From positions 16,673,204 through 16,737,203 of the forward strand of contig OZ024810.1 of the NCBI GenBank assembly GCA_964017045.1: a stretch of DNA of 64,000 nt, given 5' to 3'. This DNA is from Omphiscola glabra (Eukaryota; Mollusca; Gastropoda; Lymnaeidae). Below the pieces are notes generated by a model that was given only the letters and a program-made list of their open reading frames with translations, was not told where the DNA came from and did no database searches. The number at the start of each line of letters is the position of its first letter. Positions within the stretch are counted from its first letter, which is position 1. Both the position numbers and the translations under genes were made by a program. Below are positions 1 through 13,342 of this stretch, piece after piece.

Positions 1-1349
1 TGAGTAAGACAAGGAGATCACATGCTCTGTTAGTAACCGACCTGGTAACTAACCGCTGAGTGTTTACTTTTTTAAAAGCTGCGACTATGTTGAAGGTTTC
101 AGGAGAAAACGGGCGAGCCATAATCTTGTCACAGAACATAGCACACTTTAAGCCTAACATAGCTTAACAATGTGTTGACTTGTAGCTATAAACACTGGAC
201 TCATAGTTGTGCACACCAAACAGTAAATATCTTCCAGTAGAAAAATGTGGTCAATAATTTAATTTATTAAGATAACGAAACTTATATTTAAACAATGCAC
301 GTATTCTTTGTAGTAATTAGTGCGTAAAATCTTATCAAGAAAAAAAATCGTTACGACAGGCAAGTAGTAAATATATAATTTACAAGACAGGCCAAAATCG
401 TTTCAGCAAGTCGGTCAGCGCCATAGAAAACCATTACGTCTTTTATTAATTATGCTAGAGATTATATCAGCGTTTTTTGTCAGTGATGCTTTAACAAGAT
501 AGAACGGCTTTTCAGTTTTAGAAAATTCAAAAATGTCACTTAATTTTAGAGTCTTTATTTTTTTTGTATTGCCCTTCAAAAAAATTTAACACAATATTCA
601 TTTATATAGCATCTTTCAGTCTTTGCGAGACAATGGAGTAGCTATTTACACTTCGTCGAGGGAATCTCTAGGCAAAAACTGGAAGTGCTATTTCCACTGC
701 ATTTTTTGCAGGAAAATATTGATTCCTGGTTAAATTTGAGCTTCCTTATTGTTCTTTTCGTTGCACTTTCTTTGCCTTACAAAAAAAAAAAAATCTACTT
801 CTTGTGAAGAAACGTCACCTGTGCGGCTACTTAGCCTCTGTGGTGTTTTTAATGGAAACCAGCTGTTTCCCAGTGCAGCAGATCCCCACACTCCACGCAG
901 CCAGTGGATCCAATGGAATGACAATTGTCACTACAGCTTTGCACTGACTGCGTCGCAGCAGTTGACGAATTGACATTGGTATCCTCGTCAAATCGACTTC
1001 GGGACTCCATCTCCGGATTATTGAGTTTGGGTTTACTCTCATAGTTTTAACTTAGCTTGCCGCATTAATTTTGCATATTTAAGCAGTATATAATCATTAT
1101 TTTAATAATTTCGCTATTCATAAATTTGCTTGTCAGCCAGCTTGATGCTAACCGGAAGCTTTTATAAATATACATAAAGAACAGATACAGTTGCAAAAAG
1201 AAAAATTAAGTTTTGTATGTGTGTATGGAGATCTTAATAATGTGGATATACGATTATAAATTTGATTAAAAATAGTTAGTTTGAAAGACATGTATAATTA
1301 GGAAACAACTAATGCATATTGCAAATTCAAAATCTATCGAGTTCGTTAC
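1..1349. other. AT-rich non-coding stretch
   Basis: I see no gene, repeat array or transposon end here. The short open frames (about 65-75 codons, overlapping on both strands near 730-1040) have no recognisable domain and no splice context. The stretch lies downstream of the minus-strand gene ending at 2289. Confidence 0.5.
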
Positions 1350-1565
1350 AGTCTATTCGTCCCTACTCGTCACCAGACGGTGGGGACTTTAACGCTACAC
1401 CATTTCCCCCGATGTGGAAGAAAACCCGTCCAAGCCCCCTGGAAGAGTTGGCTGTGAACGCTTTAAACGCAGCGGTTACGGCTGACCGGGCGTCCCCTAT
1501 ACCCGGTATATGTGGTTTGCCGGGCGGGGGGGCGTATGAGATTGAACTCGACGACCAATAGACAC
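1350..1565 (+). repeat. GC-rich dispersed repeat, copy A
   Basis: A G+C-rich island in AT-rich DNA. Its central part (about 1440-1500: a 'tggaagagt..gct gtgaacg.tttaaa' block followed by 'accgggcgtccc') matches about 54360-54420 in the longer copy at 53880-54625. Family unknown; probably part of a retroposon or other dispersed element. The 80-codon open frame over it is not supported as a gene. Confidence 0.5.
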
Positions 1566-1906
1566 CATTTCCCTATGTGACATATCTGTCGTGGATTATT
1601 TCATGAATGCTGTCGATTAACCTTAGTGTAAGGTTTATGACAATTAAGTGCATTATTATAGAATAATAGCCAATTTTGTTTTAAATATTTGTTTCATTAA
1701 TATAACGAGCTATTTTAAAGAAACCGAAATAATTGCAAAACTAAAAAACGAAAATGAGTCAAGTTAAAAATGCGAAAACAACCATTACTTATAATAGGGC
1801 GCACAGTGAAAACTAACAAAATAAAAATAGTTTGATAAACCCTTAAAAACACAGGAAAAACATCATAAATGTCTAAGAAAATTTGTGAGAATTAAAATGG
1901 GAGAAT

Positions 1907-2195
1907 TCAAACACATGTTGTTTTCACTGTCAGCACGAGATACGCACGTTCTCTTCATTGCTAGCATGCAATTTCATGTACTTTTCACTGTCAGCACGAG
2001 ATTCACACGTTGTCTTCAACGTAAGCATGAGATCCACGCGATGTCGTCCCTGGCAGCACAAGATCCACACGCTGTCTCCCGTGACAGGCCAAGATCCACA
2101 CGCTGTCTTCCCTAGCAGCGAAAGATCCACACACTGTCTTCCTTTTCAACAGGTGATCCACACGCTGTCTTCGCTGGCAGCACAAGATCCTCAGT
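1907..2195. repeat. 31-bp minisatellite
   Basis: About eight diverged copies of a 31-bp unit beginning with 'gatccacacgctgtct' (for example 2033, 2094, 2125 and 2157). It lies just downstream of the stop codon of the minus-strand PAN exon. Short open frames on both strands here are repeat artefacts. Confidence 0.8.
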
Positions 2196-2288
2196 TTTTC
2201 TCTCCATATGAAAAAAGTGCCCAAAAAGTGATTTTAACACAAAATAAAAGTACTTAATTTTTCTCCATAGAGTCTATTAAGTCCAAAT

Positions 2289-2607
2289 TTAGTTGGATTC
2301 CATGTAAAAGTTAGCATCAGGGAATGATCTAAGCCTAGCGAGTACGGTATTCTTTTGTCTGGTATCGATGCTAAGGAACTGACACTGGTTATTCGATTTC
2401 AGCCAGTTGAACGCAGTGCACCGACTTTCGTCTCTCAGCTTCGGACATCGCTGCACGCACTGCATGGGTGAAGACACATTTAAGGACACAATGAATGGTG
2501 CGTCTAGGGTTGAGTTTAGGATTTTTGTGAATGAGGTGAACGTTTGTATTTCCCGACTCACCATCACTTGTAGTTCAACAAAGTGCAAGGGGTTGGTTGT
2601 ACCATAT
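2289..2607 (-). CDS. Copy A exon 3: PAN/apple-like domain and stop
   Basis: 319 nt from tggacag|ATATGG to the stop. The cysteine pattern CxxxC..C..C with 'CTAFNW' is typical of PAN/apple domains. Ends in 'NFYMES' plus one residue, like the paralogue. Confidence 0.85.
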
Positions 2608-5600
2608 CTGTCCAAAAAAAAAGATTCATGTTATTAAAATTACAATTACATGTATATATATATATATATTTCTTTTCTAGTTTTTGTTAAAGACGTTCAG
2701 GTTTTTTTTTCACTATAGTGTTGTTTATTTTTTGAGGGATTGTGTTTCCTTTATCATTTAATATCCTTGGTTTGTTTCGTGAGTGTGTTCAGGGGTTGGA
2801 ATCTTTTTTTTTTTATTTTTTATTTTTTTATTTTTTTTATTTATTTATTTTTTTTGTTATATGGAAATTGTGCTGATATTTTTGAATGACATTTTGTCTA
2901 TGAGAGATGATTTGGTTGTTTGTTTTGCATCAATCAAGGGATTTGATGTCGTTAGTTGTATAGAGGTATTAGTTTAAGATATAAGATCTGCTAGTTCCGG
3001 ATATAAAAAATATACATTTGTTTTAATGCTCTTTCGTGCACTCTTTTGCTTTTTTCAAGAAACTTTAATGAGGAATGTTGTAAATATAGTTTGTTTCGTA
3101 ATCCAGCCTATATACTAACTGTTCTATAATAAAAAAAAAAAAGGGATTACATTGTTTTGGCTAAGGGCTCCTTAATTATAAATGTTTAAGAAAAAGAAAT
3201 CTTTGTAAAGGCATTCAAATTTTAATGTTATAGATTTTAGAAAATTAATTTGAATATTCATCTCAATGATTTGTATAGTTCCACTTACTTAGAGATAACT
3301 AAAATTACCCCTTGTAGCGTGTGTTATTTTTTCTACGAGACAGAGCTTTGTTTACTGCGTGTGTGTAAACTTCTTTTCATCAGTGTACCTTTTTTTGTAC
3401 ATTGTATTTTATGTAACATCGTACCGGTACAAGCCAAACAGTATACTGTAAGTCAATAGTTTTAATTATATTTCTTTTGATTTTGTAATTCATTATAAGT
3501 ATCATAAAATGTATTAATAGTAATCAGCCCTGGTTTGAGTATCGTATTCTTTGTTATTGTATTTACAATTTGGTATCGTCTTTTGTTGTGCACTGTTTTA
3601 GAACGAGCCATACACTTAAATAAGAGATTAATTTCTCTATATTGATAACAGTTTGTAAAATTTAATATATATATATTTAAATAAGATATCTTATAAAAGT
3701 CAGATTTTTTCTTTAAATCCAACGAAAATCTAAACGAAAAAAGGGACTGGGCGCAAAACTTAAAGTTCACTTGAGTTATTTTCATAAGAGAAAACTGGCA
3801 ATGGATATTTTACAAATTTTGTTGAGAGTTCACTAAAGTTGCAAGGAAACTGATAATGCTTTGACTTTATAAGCTTTTAATTTTGTACGAATACAAAGCC
3901 GAGCAAAGATTTGTTTTTAAATGCAACCATATTTTTTTAATACTCTGGAATAAACGCTGTACCATTTTCATAAACTTTAGTTCATAACGTTGTTAAGGGG
4001 AAGATGGTCACATAATTTGAATTATCACATAGTTCAGTGCAATGCATAAAGAGTGATTTGGCATGCCTAGATTTTTACTTACACAATAATTATTTCGAAA
4101 TTTTTTTGGCCACATTTTTATACTATCATTTTGGAGAAGAGAAAATCACAAGTTTGAAATTAAGCCCCAAAAATATGCGTTTGTGAGCTTGATGAGCTTA
4201 GCAATGTCCTAAAATCATTATTTGTTACAGAAAGAAAAATGTCAGTCCTTTTAGATTGCATAAAAAAAAATACTGACTAGTTATTAACCCTTGCTTTTTG
4301 TTATTTGTCTATATATATATATATATATATTCAAGGCGACTATAATTTGTTTTCATATTACTTCTTAATTTCATTGGTTAATTGTATTTCTCTTTCTGAC
4401 GTGCAATCGGGTCGCATTATAGGGTCCTACACAGTACACATTTATAATATTCCCAAACTATAACATTGTGGAACAATGCTGCGTAAGCTGTGAAGACTAG
4501 TTTGTGACAATGTCATAAACGTCAGTGTATTAAATAGTTGTCTAGTCACCGTTTTTTTTTTATTCTACTGGTCATATATCCTTCTATCTGTAGCCATTGT
4601 ACACACGGCAACTTGTTTTGATTGCTGTCTAGTTTTGTATGTATATCGGTATTCATATTGTTAAGCTATTGTTTATTATTTTAATTTATAATTCTGATAT
4701 TGTTGATTTCACATGTCATTCATTATTTAAATGCTATAAGTACATGATTACACTTCTTTTTTTTTATATTTTACTTTATTTTAAATAGACATTGTATATA
4801 CTTCTAAGAAATAATTTAGTAAGTATTTGGTTATCTAGGGTGCTACAAGGTATTGTAGTTCAAATGTTACATTTTTAAAACACTTTTTGTATATTGAGTG
4901 CACTTTTGACATTTTTCTTTGTTAACTAATGTGCATTACATTTTGATTAGTATAAGATTTGACTTAATCTAATTGTTGACACCAATTACCTATTGAATTC
5001 TGAATACTATCGTTTAATTTACTCTAACTTGAGAACAAGGAATATAACAGACATTAAATTCATTTAAAGTTTCGACAATTATATTCACACCGATATGGAG
5101 ATAAAAGTAAGTAGCAGTACTTGTTAAACAAAGACTTTGAAAAATATATTATGAGAAGTGTAATAAACAGCATGGTTCTTGAATGTGCATGCAACAACTT
5201 GTTGAGTTTAAAAATGTTGGTACAATATTATATTATCTTTTCAATTAGGAAAGAATATTAAATATTTTGGAAGTGATTACTGAAATTGAAAACCAAACTC
5301 TATTATGATAACTCAGTGATGTGATAGTTTTTTTACACTATTGTTAATGGAATTGTAAACATCTAATCATTTTAAAGTTAATACGGAATTTATTTTGGAC
5401 TTGTAACCATTGAAAAGAATTTGTTATTGATTACCATTAAAATGAGTTTGACATACAGTGATTAAATACTTAATATGTCAATGATTTACTAAGTTTTCAT
5501 CATGTATCATTTGCAAAATTGAATACTAAAAATTATATATATAATAGTGGCCTTCATAAAAATGTTTAAAAGTATTTATGTCAAATCAAATATCACTTCA

Positions 5601-8101
5601 TCAGATTTTGATATTAAGCAGATTTGTTTTTCTAAAAATGTTGATTCTTAAATTATTTGCGTAGGGATCGTTCGTGTAGTGGTAAATAACTTTGTGCACG
5701 CTGATTTGATATTAGATCGAATCGATTGAGACATAAACAATGTATGGATATAACCGGCAATGTTCTGGGGCTGCAATGTTGAGAGGTTATAAATGTGATT
5801 CGTGGATAAAATAAATTGTGAAATAAACGTAAGGACGAGTGTAATCAGGGCCGGATTTACAATTTTAGGGGCACCTAGGCGTAAAAAAAAATGTAGGCCC
5901 TATTTTGAAAAATAAAAAATATTGCTAAGTTTTTTTATTTCAAAAATATATATTTTTATATACTACTCCCAATTTTGGGGCCCCTTATTTCGCGGGGCCC
6001 CTAGGCCACGGCCTAGTCGGCCTGTCTGTAAATCCGGCCCTGAGTGTAATATATATATATATATATATATCAATTCAATATAGAAGTGAAAACACATCTC
6101 TATATACATCCTGTACTGTAGGAGATGTTATTGATTTATTATGTCAATAAAGTTTAGTTGAAATAAAGTGCTTAGTTGTATCAAGGGGAATTGATAAGTA
6201 ATTTACTTCGATGACGATGCAGTGACAGTTAAATAATAGCAACATAGATTTAGCTAATTTTCATCTCTGTATTAACCCACATCAGAAGTGAGTGGTTACA
6301 ATTACTCTAACATTGCATTATGATTTGCTATGTTAAAGTAATAAGTATTTTTTTTCCATCAATATCCACAGACCTTATCAATCGCAAAAAGCGCCCAGAG
6401 ATTGGTGCTGTGCAGTTCCACGTGAATGTCCCCATCCCAAGAGGTTCAGTTCTTTTAAAACAAATATCCCCAGAAATGTTGAGGAAATTGTTCATTTTTC
6501 TGGGATCGGTTTTGAACACGTCAATTTGAAAGTTTTCCAGTCGAAGTGCTAAGTACTGGCCGTCTCCTCTGAGAAAGAAATCAATTTCAAAAATTGTGTC
6601 AGTGAACATTTTAATATTTTATGTCGTATGATGAATTAATGCTGCTTCTAAAGAGAAATTTGTGATGATTGCAACTTGTTTTCTTTCTGTGCATACATCA
6701 ATCAGAGCCAGTTGGAATAATAAGTTTATCAAAAGAACAAGAGTCAGCTGCTAGAGACAGACCTATGCTAAGAGCAATAACAAAATGCAAGATTTAACAT
6801 ATTTTAGCAAGATCACGAATTCAGAGTTATTATATACTAAAAGCAAGATTCAGATACCAGTAAAGATATACTAAAAGCAAGATTCAGATAAATTCTACTC
6901 ATTCACGTCAGAGTTTTCAATCTCTTATTTTATGGTCTTAGCAAACAGCCCAATTGCCCTTGCGGTCATAAATTCTCAGTCGGGTATTGTTCATGTCGTT
7001 ACTATTATATGGACACAAATAAATACCATTTTATCACATAATTTAGACTAATTTTGTTATTTCCCATTTAATTGATCTCACAATGTACACTGTGCTACAC
7101 ACAATGCCAATGACTTGTTCGTGTTCTGTGGGTGCGTAGTTTGGTGCTGAGATTATTTGTTTAGCTGTTTACATATTAAGGTTTGTTTTTTATGACGTAT
7201 TTGACTGCGGGATATGACGTTGTTGGTTGTAACGATTTGATAGTAGTAATGGAGCTGCAGAGAGAAAGAAGACACGATGTTTTAAAATAAAGAGTAGTGT
7301 CGCACAAATCAACGATGCGTTGAAAAATTACCCCTAGACTTAACTAAGACATTGATCTGCTTATCCCCTATTATTATTTCGTAACAACAGTTTCGTGGCA
7401 AGCAAGCGCCATCAATTTTCGGCGTCTCCGTTTTAAATAAATCAAATTATCAGTTACTATTTTAAAAAAATGAAAAATAAGGATATGGGGATATTTACAG
7501 ATGACACCCGAAATAAAAAAATGGTTGGGGCGTGAGATTTATACTAAAAGATTTTCTCATTTGTATGTCCATTTCATTTGTATGCGTTTATTTATTTCTT
7601 CCTTGGTTGGCTCTTTTGGTAAATTCTTTCATTTACATACAAGCTCATGTAACTTTTGTTCTTGTTATTTTACATCTGTATGACAGTTTATCCCCTTACT
7701 ACATTAATATAGGAATAGTGTGGAAATAAACAAAAACGATTTGTATATAACTATGTAAATTAAAAATTTTGAAAATATATATTTAAAAAAAAAATTAAAC
7801 TCCTTAAACGTGAGTAAATTTGATCAGCTCACCTGTTCGTGAAAAGAATTTGCTCAATCACAAACTGTCCATAGAGGTCCACCACCCACCACGGTGTGCG
7901 TTCATCGTTAGTGTGGGTAAAATATGTCAAATAATTTATATTTTCTGTGATTCCGTCATTTCCTATGTTTGGTATCCATGTGCTTAGAACAGAACTCTGC
8001 CAAGCCGGCTTATAAAGGGCAGCGTTGTACAGTGATTGGATATTCGGGAAACGAATTGCAAGAAATAAAACTAACAGTATCATGGATCGGCATGGAATCA
8101 T
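2289..8101 (-). CDS. Secreted discoidin/F5-8C-like plus PAN/apple-like protein, copy A (3 exons)
   Basis: Predicted coding exons are 8101-7833, 6568-6374 and 2607-2289: 783 nt, 260 residues plus stop. Exon 1 starts with an ATG and a hydrophobic signal peptide (about residues 1-23). It is followed by a galactose-binding-like (F5/8 type C or fucolectin-like) module with 'NAALYKPAWQSS', 'GNDG' and 'PWWVVDLYGQFV', ending in 'TNR'. Exon 2 completes this domain ('GDGQYLALRLENFQIDVF' to 'GRFLRLIR'). Exon 3 is a PAN/apple-like module with four cysteines (CVQRC..RCTAFNW..QC). Introns are GTGAGC/CAG and GTCTGT/CAG, both phase 2. The plus-strand gene at 14822-19768 has the same exon count, phases and an identical 195-nt second exon, which strongly supports the model. 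Domain names are family inference; ligand unknown. A role as a humoral lectin or recognition factor is plausible but unproven. Confidence 0.85.
2608..6373 (-). other. Intron 2 of copy A
   Basis: A 3.8-kb AT-rich intron. It contains (AT)n tracts near 2652, 4308 and 6050 and one hAT-type MITE (5846-6042). No other coding potential recognised. Confidence 0.6.
5846..6042. mobile_element. hAT-type MITE (CAGGGCCGGATTTACA ends)
   Basis: A 197-bp element with terminal inverted repeats CAGGGCCGGATTTACA / TGTAAATCCGGCCCTG. It is flanked by a perfect 8-bp duplication AGTGTAAT (5838-5845 and 6043-6050), the signature of hAT transposition. No ORF: non-autonomous. Lies in intron 2 of copy A. Confidence 0.92.
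6374..6568 (-). CDS. Copy A exon 2: C-terminal half of F5/8C-like domain
   Basis: 195 nt, phase 2 at both ends: tttctttctcag|A at the start and ATAAG|gtctgt at the end. The paralogue's exon 2 has the same length. Shared cores include 'NFQIDVFKTDPR', 'NISGD.CF.RT' and 'GMGTF.W'. Confidence 0.85.
7833..8101 (-). CDS. Copy A exon 1: signal peptide and N-terminal half of F5/8C-like domain
   Basis: 269 nt, ending in phase 2 at AACAG|gtgagc. It encodes a signal peptide, then the conserved 'PWWVVDL' strand. His63 and the terminal Arg90 recall the fucose-binding His..Arg of F-type lectins, but the spacing (26 residues between them) does not fit the classical motif. Confidence 0.85.
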
Positions 8102-9340
8102 TTTCTTTTTTTTTTTAAAGTGTGCATTCGAAGTAGAGAATGATATTATAAATTGTGAAGAAATATTCTAACTTATTACAGGTCCGCTTATTAGTTTCTT
8201 CTATTTACAAACAAATGTAATTGCGACTTAGTTGTATAGGAACTGTAGTTGAATCTTTGTCAGTATACAGGATATAACAACAAATTCTAATTTGAATTAA
8301 AAACGACAATAAAGTGTAATAGACTAGAGACATGAAAAATACGACTGTGGTTAAAACTAACGTAAATCAAACTGAAGCAACAAGACGATGTTACTAGTGA
8401 TAAATCAAACTGTGTCAAGTAAAATTATAATTCCACCTCCACACTTTGACTTTAAAAATCCAATTTTTTTCCCGGCTTGGAGATTATTATCAGTTCGCAT
8501 TCAAGTGTTTCAAAGCCTGTACTAGGGACTGTAGAGTTGATGGCAATCGAAGTCACTTCTTGTCTGGATCACTGTTTGTTTTGTTGTTATATTTTTTTTC
8601 TTTCTTTTTTTGATTGTTGTGTTTTTGGGGGGCAGGCATTCAGCCAAAATGTTTTATTGACTGGTGCTGTTAAGAAAGCTGCCACATGTCACTTTCTTAA
8701 TGTATCATTCATGGAATGTGCTTTAAGAAGAAAGGTTCAGCTCAGGGCGTTATTTGAAAGAAGTAAAGTCTTGAAACACTAACGCCAAGTGACATTGTTT
8801 CATTTCATTACATGACCTCACGGGTACTTTAATATAAGATAGGTTTTTTTTTTTTTTTTTTTTAAATTTTTACTTTAAAATGTAGCAACCATATCATAAT
8901 TCTGATGACATTGTACAAGTTTCAGCACGTGGATCACAGCCTTAGCGAGACAAATTATTTAAAGTGGAAAACTTATAAACACAAGACGTTCATCGCATTT
9001 CTAAAGTTTATAAAATTTAGAAAACACATGCGACGAATCCTCACTCCATTAGTGACTATACTGGCTTTAAGAGTAATTGTTTGAAGAATATGAAACACGC
9101 ACGGTTTCGAATTATGCAATTTAAAGTTGATGTGCTTCAATATTCACTATTTTATTATGAGGTCATCACTGTAAAAAGTCACTTCCCGAGTCAAACTTCA
9201 AACCGTGCTTGATCATACGTTTGCCAAGTGACTCGCCCGTTTGTACTGTCCAGGGTTAACATAGTCAGTTTCGGTTCCCAAAAAATGATAATCTTGTCTG
9301 TATTTGACCGTCGTTAACCGAATTTGGAATCATGTCCATA
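8102..9340. other. 5' flank of copy A, no gene seen
   Basis: The upstream region of the minus-strand gene should hold its promoter, but I see no convincing TATA box or known operator. A poly-T run lies near 8846. The 101-codon frame at 8477-8782 has no domain or splice support. Confidence 0.4.
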
Positions 9341-9356
9341 TGAATGTAACAATCGG

Positions 9357-9640
9357 TCATGTGGGTTTGTAGAGTGCAACACTCTGTCATGTGGGTTTGT
9401 AGAGTGCAACACTCTGTCATGTGGGTTTGTAGAGTGCAACACTCTGTCTTGTAGATTTGTAGAGTACAACACTCTGTCATGTGGGTTTGTAGAGTCCAAC
9501 GCTCTGTCAAAGGGGTTTTGTAGAGTGCAACACTCTGTCATGTGGGTTTGTAGAGTGCAACACTCTGTCATGTGGGTTTGTAGAGTGAAACACTCTGTCT
9601 TGTAGATTTGTAAATCGCAACACTTTACCATGTGGGCTAA
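9357..9640. repeat. 30-bp minisatellite with internal hairpin
   Basis: About nine copies of a 30-bp unit. Each carries the inverted repeat AGAGTGcaaCACTCT (6-bp stem, 3-nt loop). Open frames on both strands follow from the period being a multiple of three. Confidence 0.85.
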
Positions 9641-9810
9641 TATACTGCAGCATTGTGTAGGGAAATGTCCTGTGCATAAAGTTTTAAAATGAAGAAAAAT
9701 AATCACAAACCAGTAATGCATCACATTTATTATTTTGTTAATTTTTTATATAACGAAAATATATAAAAATGTAAAAACAGAGAGAAGATAATTTAAAAAT
9801 GAGTTTCTTT

Positions 9811-10056
9811 GGACAAGCATGTGACAACCAATGCACGTTCTTTGGACAAGCATGTGACAACCAATATACGTTTCTTTCGACACGCATGTGACAACCAATA
9901 CAAGTTTCTTTCGACAAGCATGTGACAACCAATATACGTTTCTTTCGACAAGCATGTGACAACCAATACACGTTTCTTTCGACAAGCATGTGACAACCAA
10001 TATACGTTTCTTTCGGCAAGCATGTGACAACCAATATACGTTTCTTTCGGCAAGAG
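9811..10056. repeat. About 33-34-bp minisatellite
   Basis: About eight tandem copies of a unit containing 'acaagcatgtgacaaccaat' followed by 'atacgtttctttcg'. Three overlapping minus-strand open frames here are repeat artefacts. Confidence 0.85.
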
Positions 10057-11409
10057 GTTCTTTACAAAAAACTTTATTAGCGAAAAATAACCCATCGTGC
10101 AGCATTGTTCGACTTTGTAGCATATAATTTCTTACTTTGAGATTTTTATCGGTTGCTCTTTCAAATAGAATTCATATTGGTATAACAAAGACGGAAAGAA
10201 GTTCATTGTTTCCGGATCCGGCCTCAAATGTGTCCAAAGTCTGCGCTAACGATTATCCTTGAGCGAGTACTAAGTCTGATTATGTTGTTGCTTTTTACAG
10301 TTGTGTGTACAAAGGCACGAGTTGGGTCGAAGCGATCATTATATTTTTTATTGTGTTGTGTTGTTAGTCAAGCTTTTGTAAATCATTTGCTCAGAATATC
10401 ATTCATGGAGTGAAATTTTCAAAGGGAAAAAAACGTAGATTATGTGAACGAGTCAAAGGAAGTTATGTTGAAGAATTAAAGTGTTTGCAGTCCGGAAATA
10501 TTAACAAACAATAACTCGTAGTTCCATTTTTAAACAAGTCTCATTAATACGTGATCTCTGGCATAGATGTCAAACGTAATGGTGTACTCTTAATTCTTAC
10601 AGGTTTTTAAAAACTTTTTGTTTTGTTTTGTGCGGCCTTGCAATATTGTATTTATGTTTTTTACTGAATAAAAAAAATACACATTTTTTAACATTGACCG
10701 GAATAGCAATTGTTTAACTTATTTTAAGAAATTTATTGTTAGTAAAAAAAAACTTAAATCCGAATGGTCACTCAATGGGCAGGACCGTTGACGTCGGTCA
10801 TATTTGTATGCGTTTAAGTCTAAAGATAGAATCTTAGAGTGGTTTGTCGGTGAACAGTAGTTCCCTATATGTCTTTAGACAGCGGGATGGTAATGCTTGC
10901 AATAGGGGCTTAACTATGTTTCTTTTCATTCGGTGATGTCATTTTATAGCCCCCCACCCCCACCCCATTCGTAATCCCCCACTGCGGTCATACATAACCA
11001 GATCATATAGAATAACTAATATTATTATTACTTTAATTATGACATAAAGTAAAATAAAAAAAAGAAGGATAACAACACAAATTGAACTACAAGTGACAAT
11101 ATTTATACAATGCATCAACATTTCTTTAATTTAGACATTAATCTTAGCAGTTTACACTTATTTCCCTGGTCTTCAACTATGCAAACTTGTCAATCACTTC
11201 AACACATTTATCCCTTATCACTGAACTCACAATACTTCAAGACCAATATGACAAAACTGTTGGATGTTAGATCGCAAATATCCCTCTTTAAGCGTCATTT
11301 TTTGAAAATCTCCTCTTACATGATGCCACGGTCACACGGATCGTATGGACAAAACGCACTAGCAGCTCTGTTGTTGAATCACTCCACTTGTAACAAACTA
11401 TTCTTGAGA
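10057..11409. other. Intergenic AT-rich stretch
   Basis: No gene recognised. It contains a C-rich run near 10950-10980 and several 60-codon frames without features. Confidence 0.4.
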
Positions 11410-11690
11410 CTTTTTGTCTGGTGGCCCTCTGTCTGGTGGCACTCTGTCTGGTGTCCCTCTGTCTTTTGGCCCTCTCTCTGGTGGCACTCTGTCTGTTGTC
11501 CCTCTGTCTGGTGGCACTCTGTCTGTTGGCCCTCTGTCTGGTGGCACTCTGTCTGTTGGCCCTCTGTCTGGTGGCACTTTACCCTGTGCCACTGTCTGGT
11601 GGAACATTATCTGTTGCCACTTTGTCTGGGGGCACTCTGTGTGGCGGCAATCTGTCTGTTGGCTCTCTGTCTGGTGACATCATGTAGATA
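11410..11690. repeat. 15-bp minisatellite
   Basis: About 18 copies of a 15-bp unit, 'ctctgtctggtggca' and variants, grouped as higher-order 30-bp dimers. The 220-codon plus-strand frame (11110-11772) depends on this array and is not supported as a gene. Confidence 0.85.
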
Positions 11691-12269
11691 TGCTGTAACC
11701 AACACAAAAGCCCACGGAGCGAGGCATCGTATAATATCTTCGACGGTGACATCATTTTCATTTTTGTTTTAAAACTAAGATATGTTAGGAAACCAACTAG
11801 AGTGGACTTTGTAAACCTGGCAATTTTCCCCTTTAGTGTCATCACGGTTTGCTAACGCTCTTTAAATTTACAACCTGAACAAGAACGCAACAAAGCAATA
11901 CAAGTGTCGGCAAGAAGCTTTCTTCAGTGAACAAACGATTAGTAAGATAAAAAAAAAAAAAATTAAAATAAAAACATAGCTACAAAGTGGAGTCCGAGAG
12001 GACAGCAATGGGAAGTAAATAGACCATTTCAGGTTTTTAAAAAAATATGTAGGCAATATGGAATGAAGATGAGAAAATTAAGTCCACGATATTTGGTTTT
12101 CAAAAGGAAGCGGCAAAGAAAAGCTTGCATAAGTAGATTAATACACTGCTTTTAATGTTGCGTTTTTTTTCCCCAGGTTTTTCCATACCCTGGTTCACAT
12201 ATGTGCTTTTGCCTAAACTTTTTGCAGTGCAAAGAAAGAGGTAAATTATTTTTTTTTAAAAATTAGGTT

Positions 12270-13060
12270 TAGTTTTAAGCAATTTCGTTTAGTTTTCAGC
12301 AAGTGGGTTTCGATTTCATCAGGTGGATTTAATTTTTTGCAAGTGGGTTTATTTTTCAGTGAGTGGGTTAATGTTAAGCAAGTGGGTTTAATTTTCATCA
12401 AGTGGGTTCAGGAAGTGGGTTCTGTTATCAGCAAGTGGGTTTAGAGTTCAGCGATTTGCTTTCTAAATGTATAAGTTAGTGAGGGTCCATCAAGTCGGTC
12501 ATAAATTGAAAATTGTTTGACAATCAGGCAAGGGTGTTTTGTAATTTAAAAAAACATTGATGGTCCAGCAAGCGAGTTTAAATGTCTAGCATTCTGTTTG
12601 AGTTACCCGTCAATGAGGTTGAGGTCCTATCAATGGGAGAGAGCATCCAGTAAAGAGGTTGAGCGTGATGCACGGGGGTTTAAAGTCAGGAAAAGGGGAT
12701 TTTCGGTTTTAGCAATGGTTTTCCTTAATTAAAAGGTTAATGAGGGTCAAGCAAGTTGATAAAAGGTCTATCAAGGGGGTTTAAGGTCCAGAAACTGATT
12801 TAAGATACCAGTATGGGATTTGTGTTTCAAGCTAGGGCCGTTGAGGGTCGAGCAAGAAGGATGAGGATCCACGTAGGGAGTAGAGTGTCTAGCAAATGTG
12901 TTGAGTGTTAAGCAGTTGAGGCTCCGACAAGAGGGGTAAGCTCAAATAAAGCTATTGAGGATCCAGCAATTGGATTGCTGAATATAAAAAGTCATTGGTG
13001 TTTAAGCAATGGGTTTGAGAGTCAACCAAAGACATTTATTGGCATATGAGGCTACTTTGG
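12270..13060. repeat. Degenerate 'agcaagtgggttta' repeat field
   Basis: About 800 bp of strongly diverged short units of roughly 20-30 bp with the core 'caagtgggttt', decaying from left to right. It looks like an old minisatellite. No coding content. Confidence 0.6.
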
Positions 13061-13342
13061 GACAATGTAGGGTTTTTTTTTAATTTAAAAAAGAAAAACA
13101 TTTTCTGTAACCATCCCTCCCCCCCCCTCCCCCCGCAGGCCGAATTTTCCATAGAGTTTGGATTCATCACTTATAAATGGATTCAATCATTGATTATGTG
13201 TCAAGATCATATATTCTAGGAGGCAATATAATGTAATTTACTTTCTCTTTTTTTGGCAAATGGTATATTTGTTTGGTTTCTTGTTGTTGTTGTTTTTTTT
13301 TACCGTCGTAGTAATATCGTATCACATCTAAAAACCGTCATT

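Noticed and set aside
9357..10056. CRISPR-like direct repeats
   Set aside because: Units are contiguous without unique spacers, and the setting is an animal nuclear genome. They are minisatellites.
11110..11772. 220-codon plus-strand ORF
   Set aside because: Half of it is the 15-bp minisatellite; the rest has no recognisable domain.
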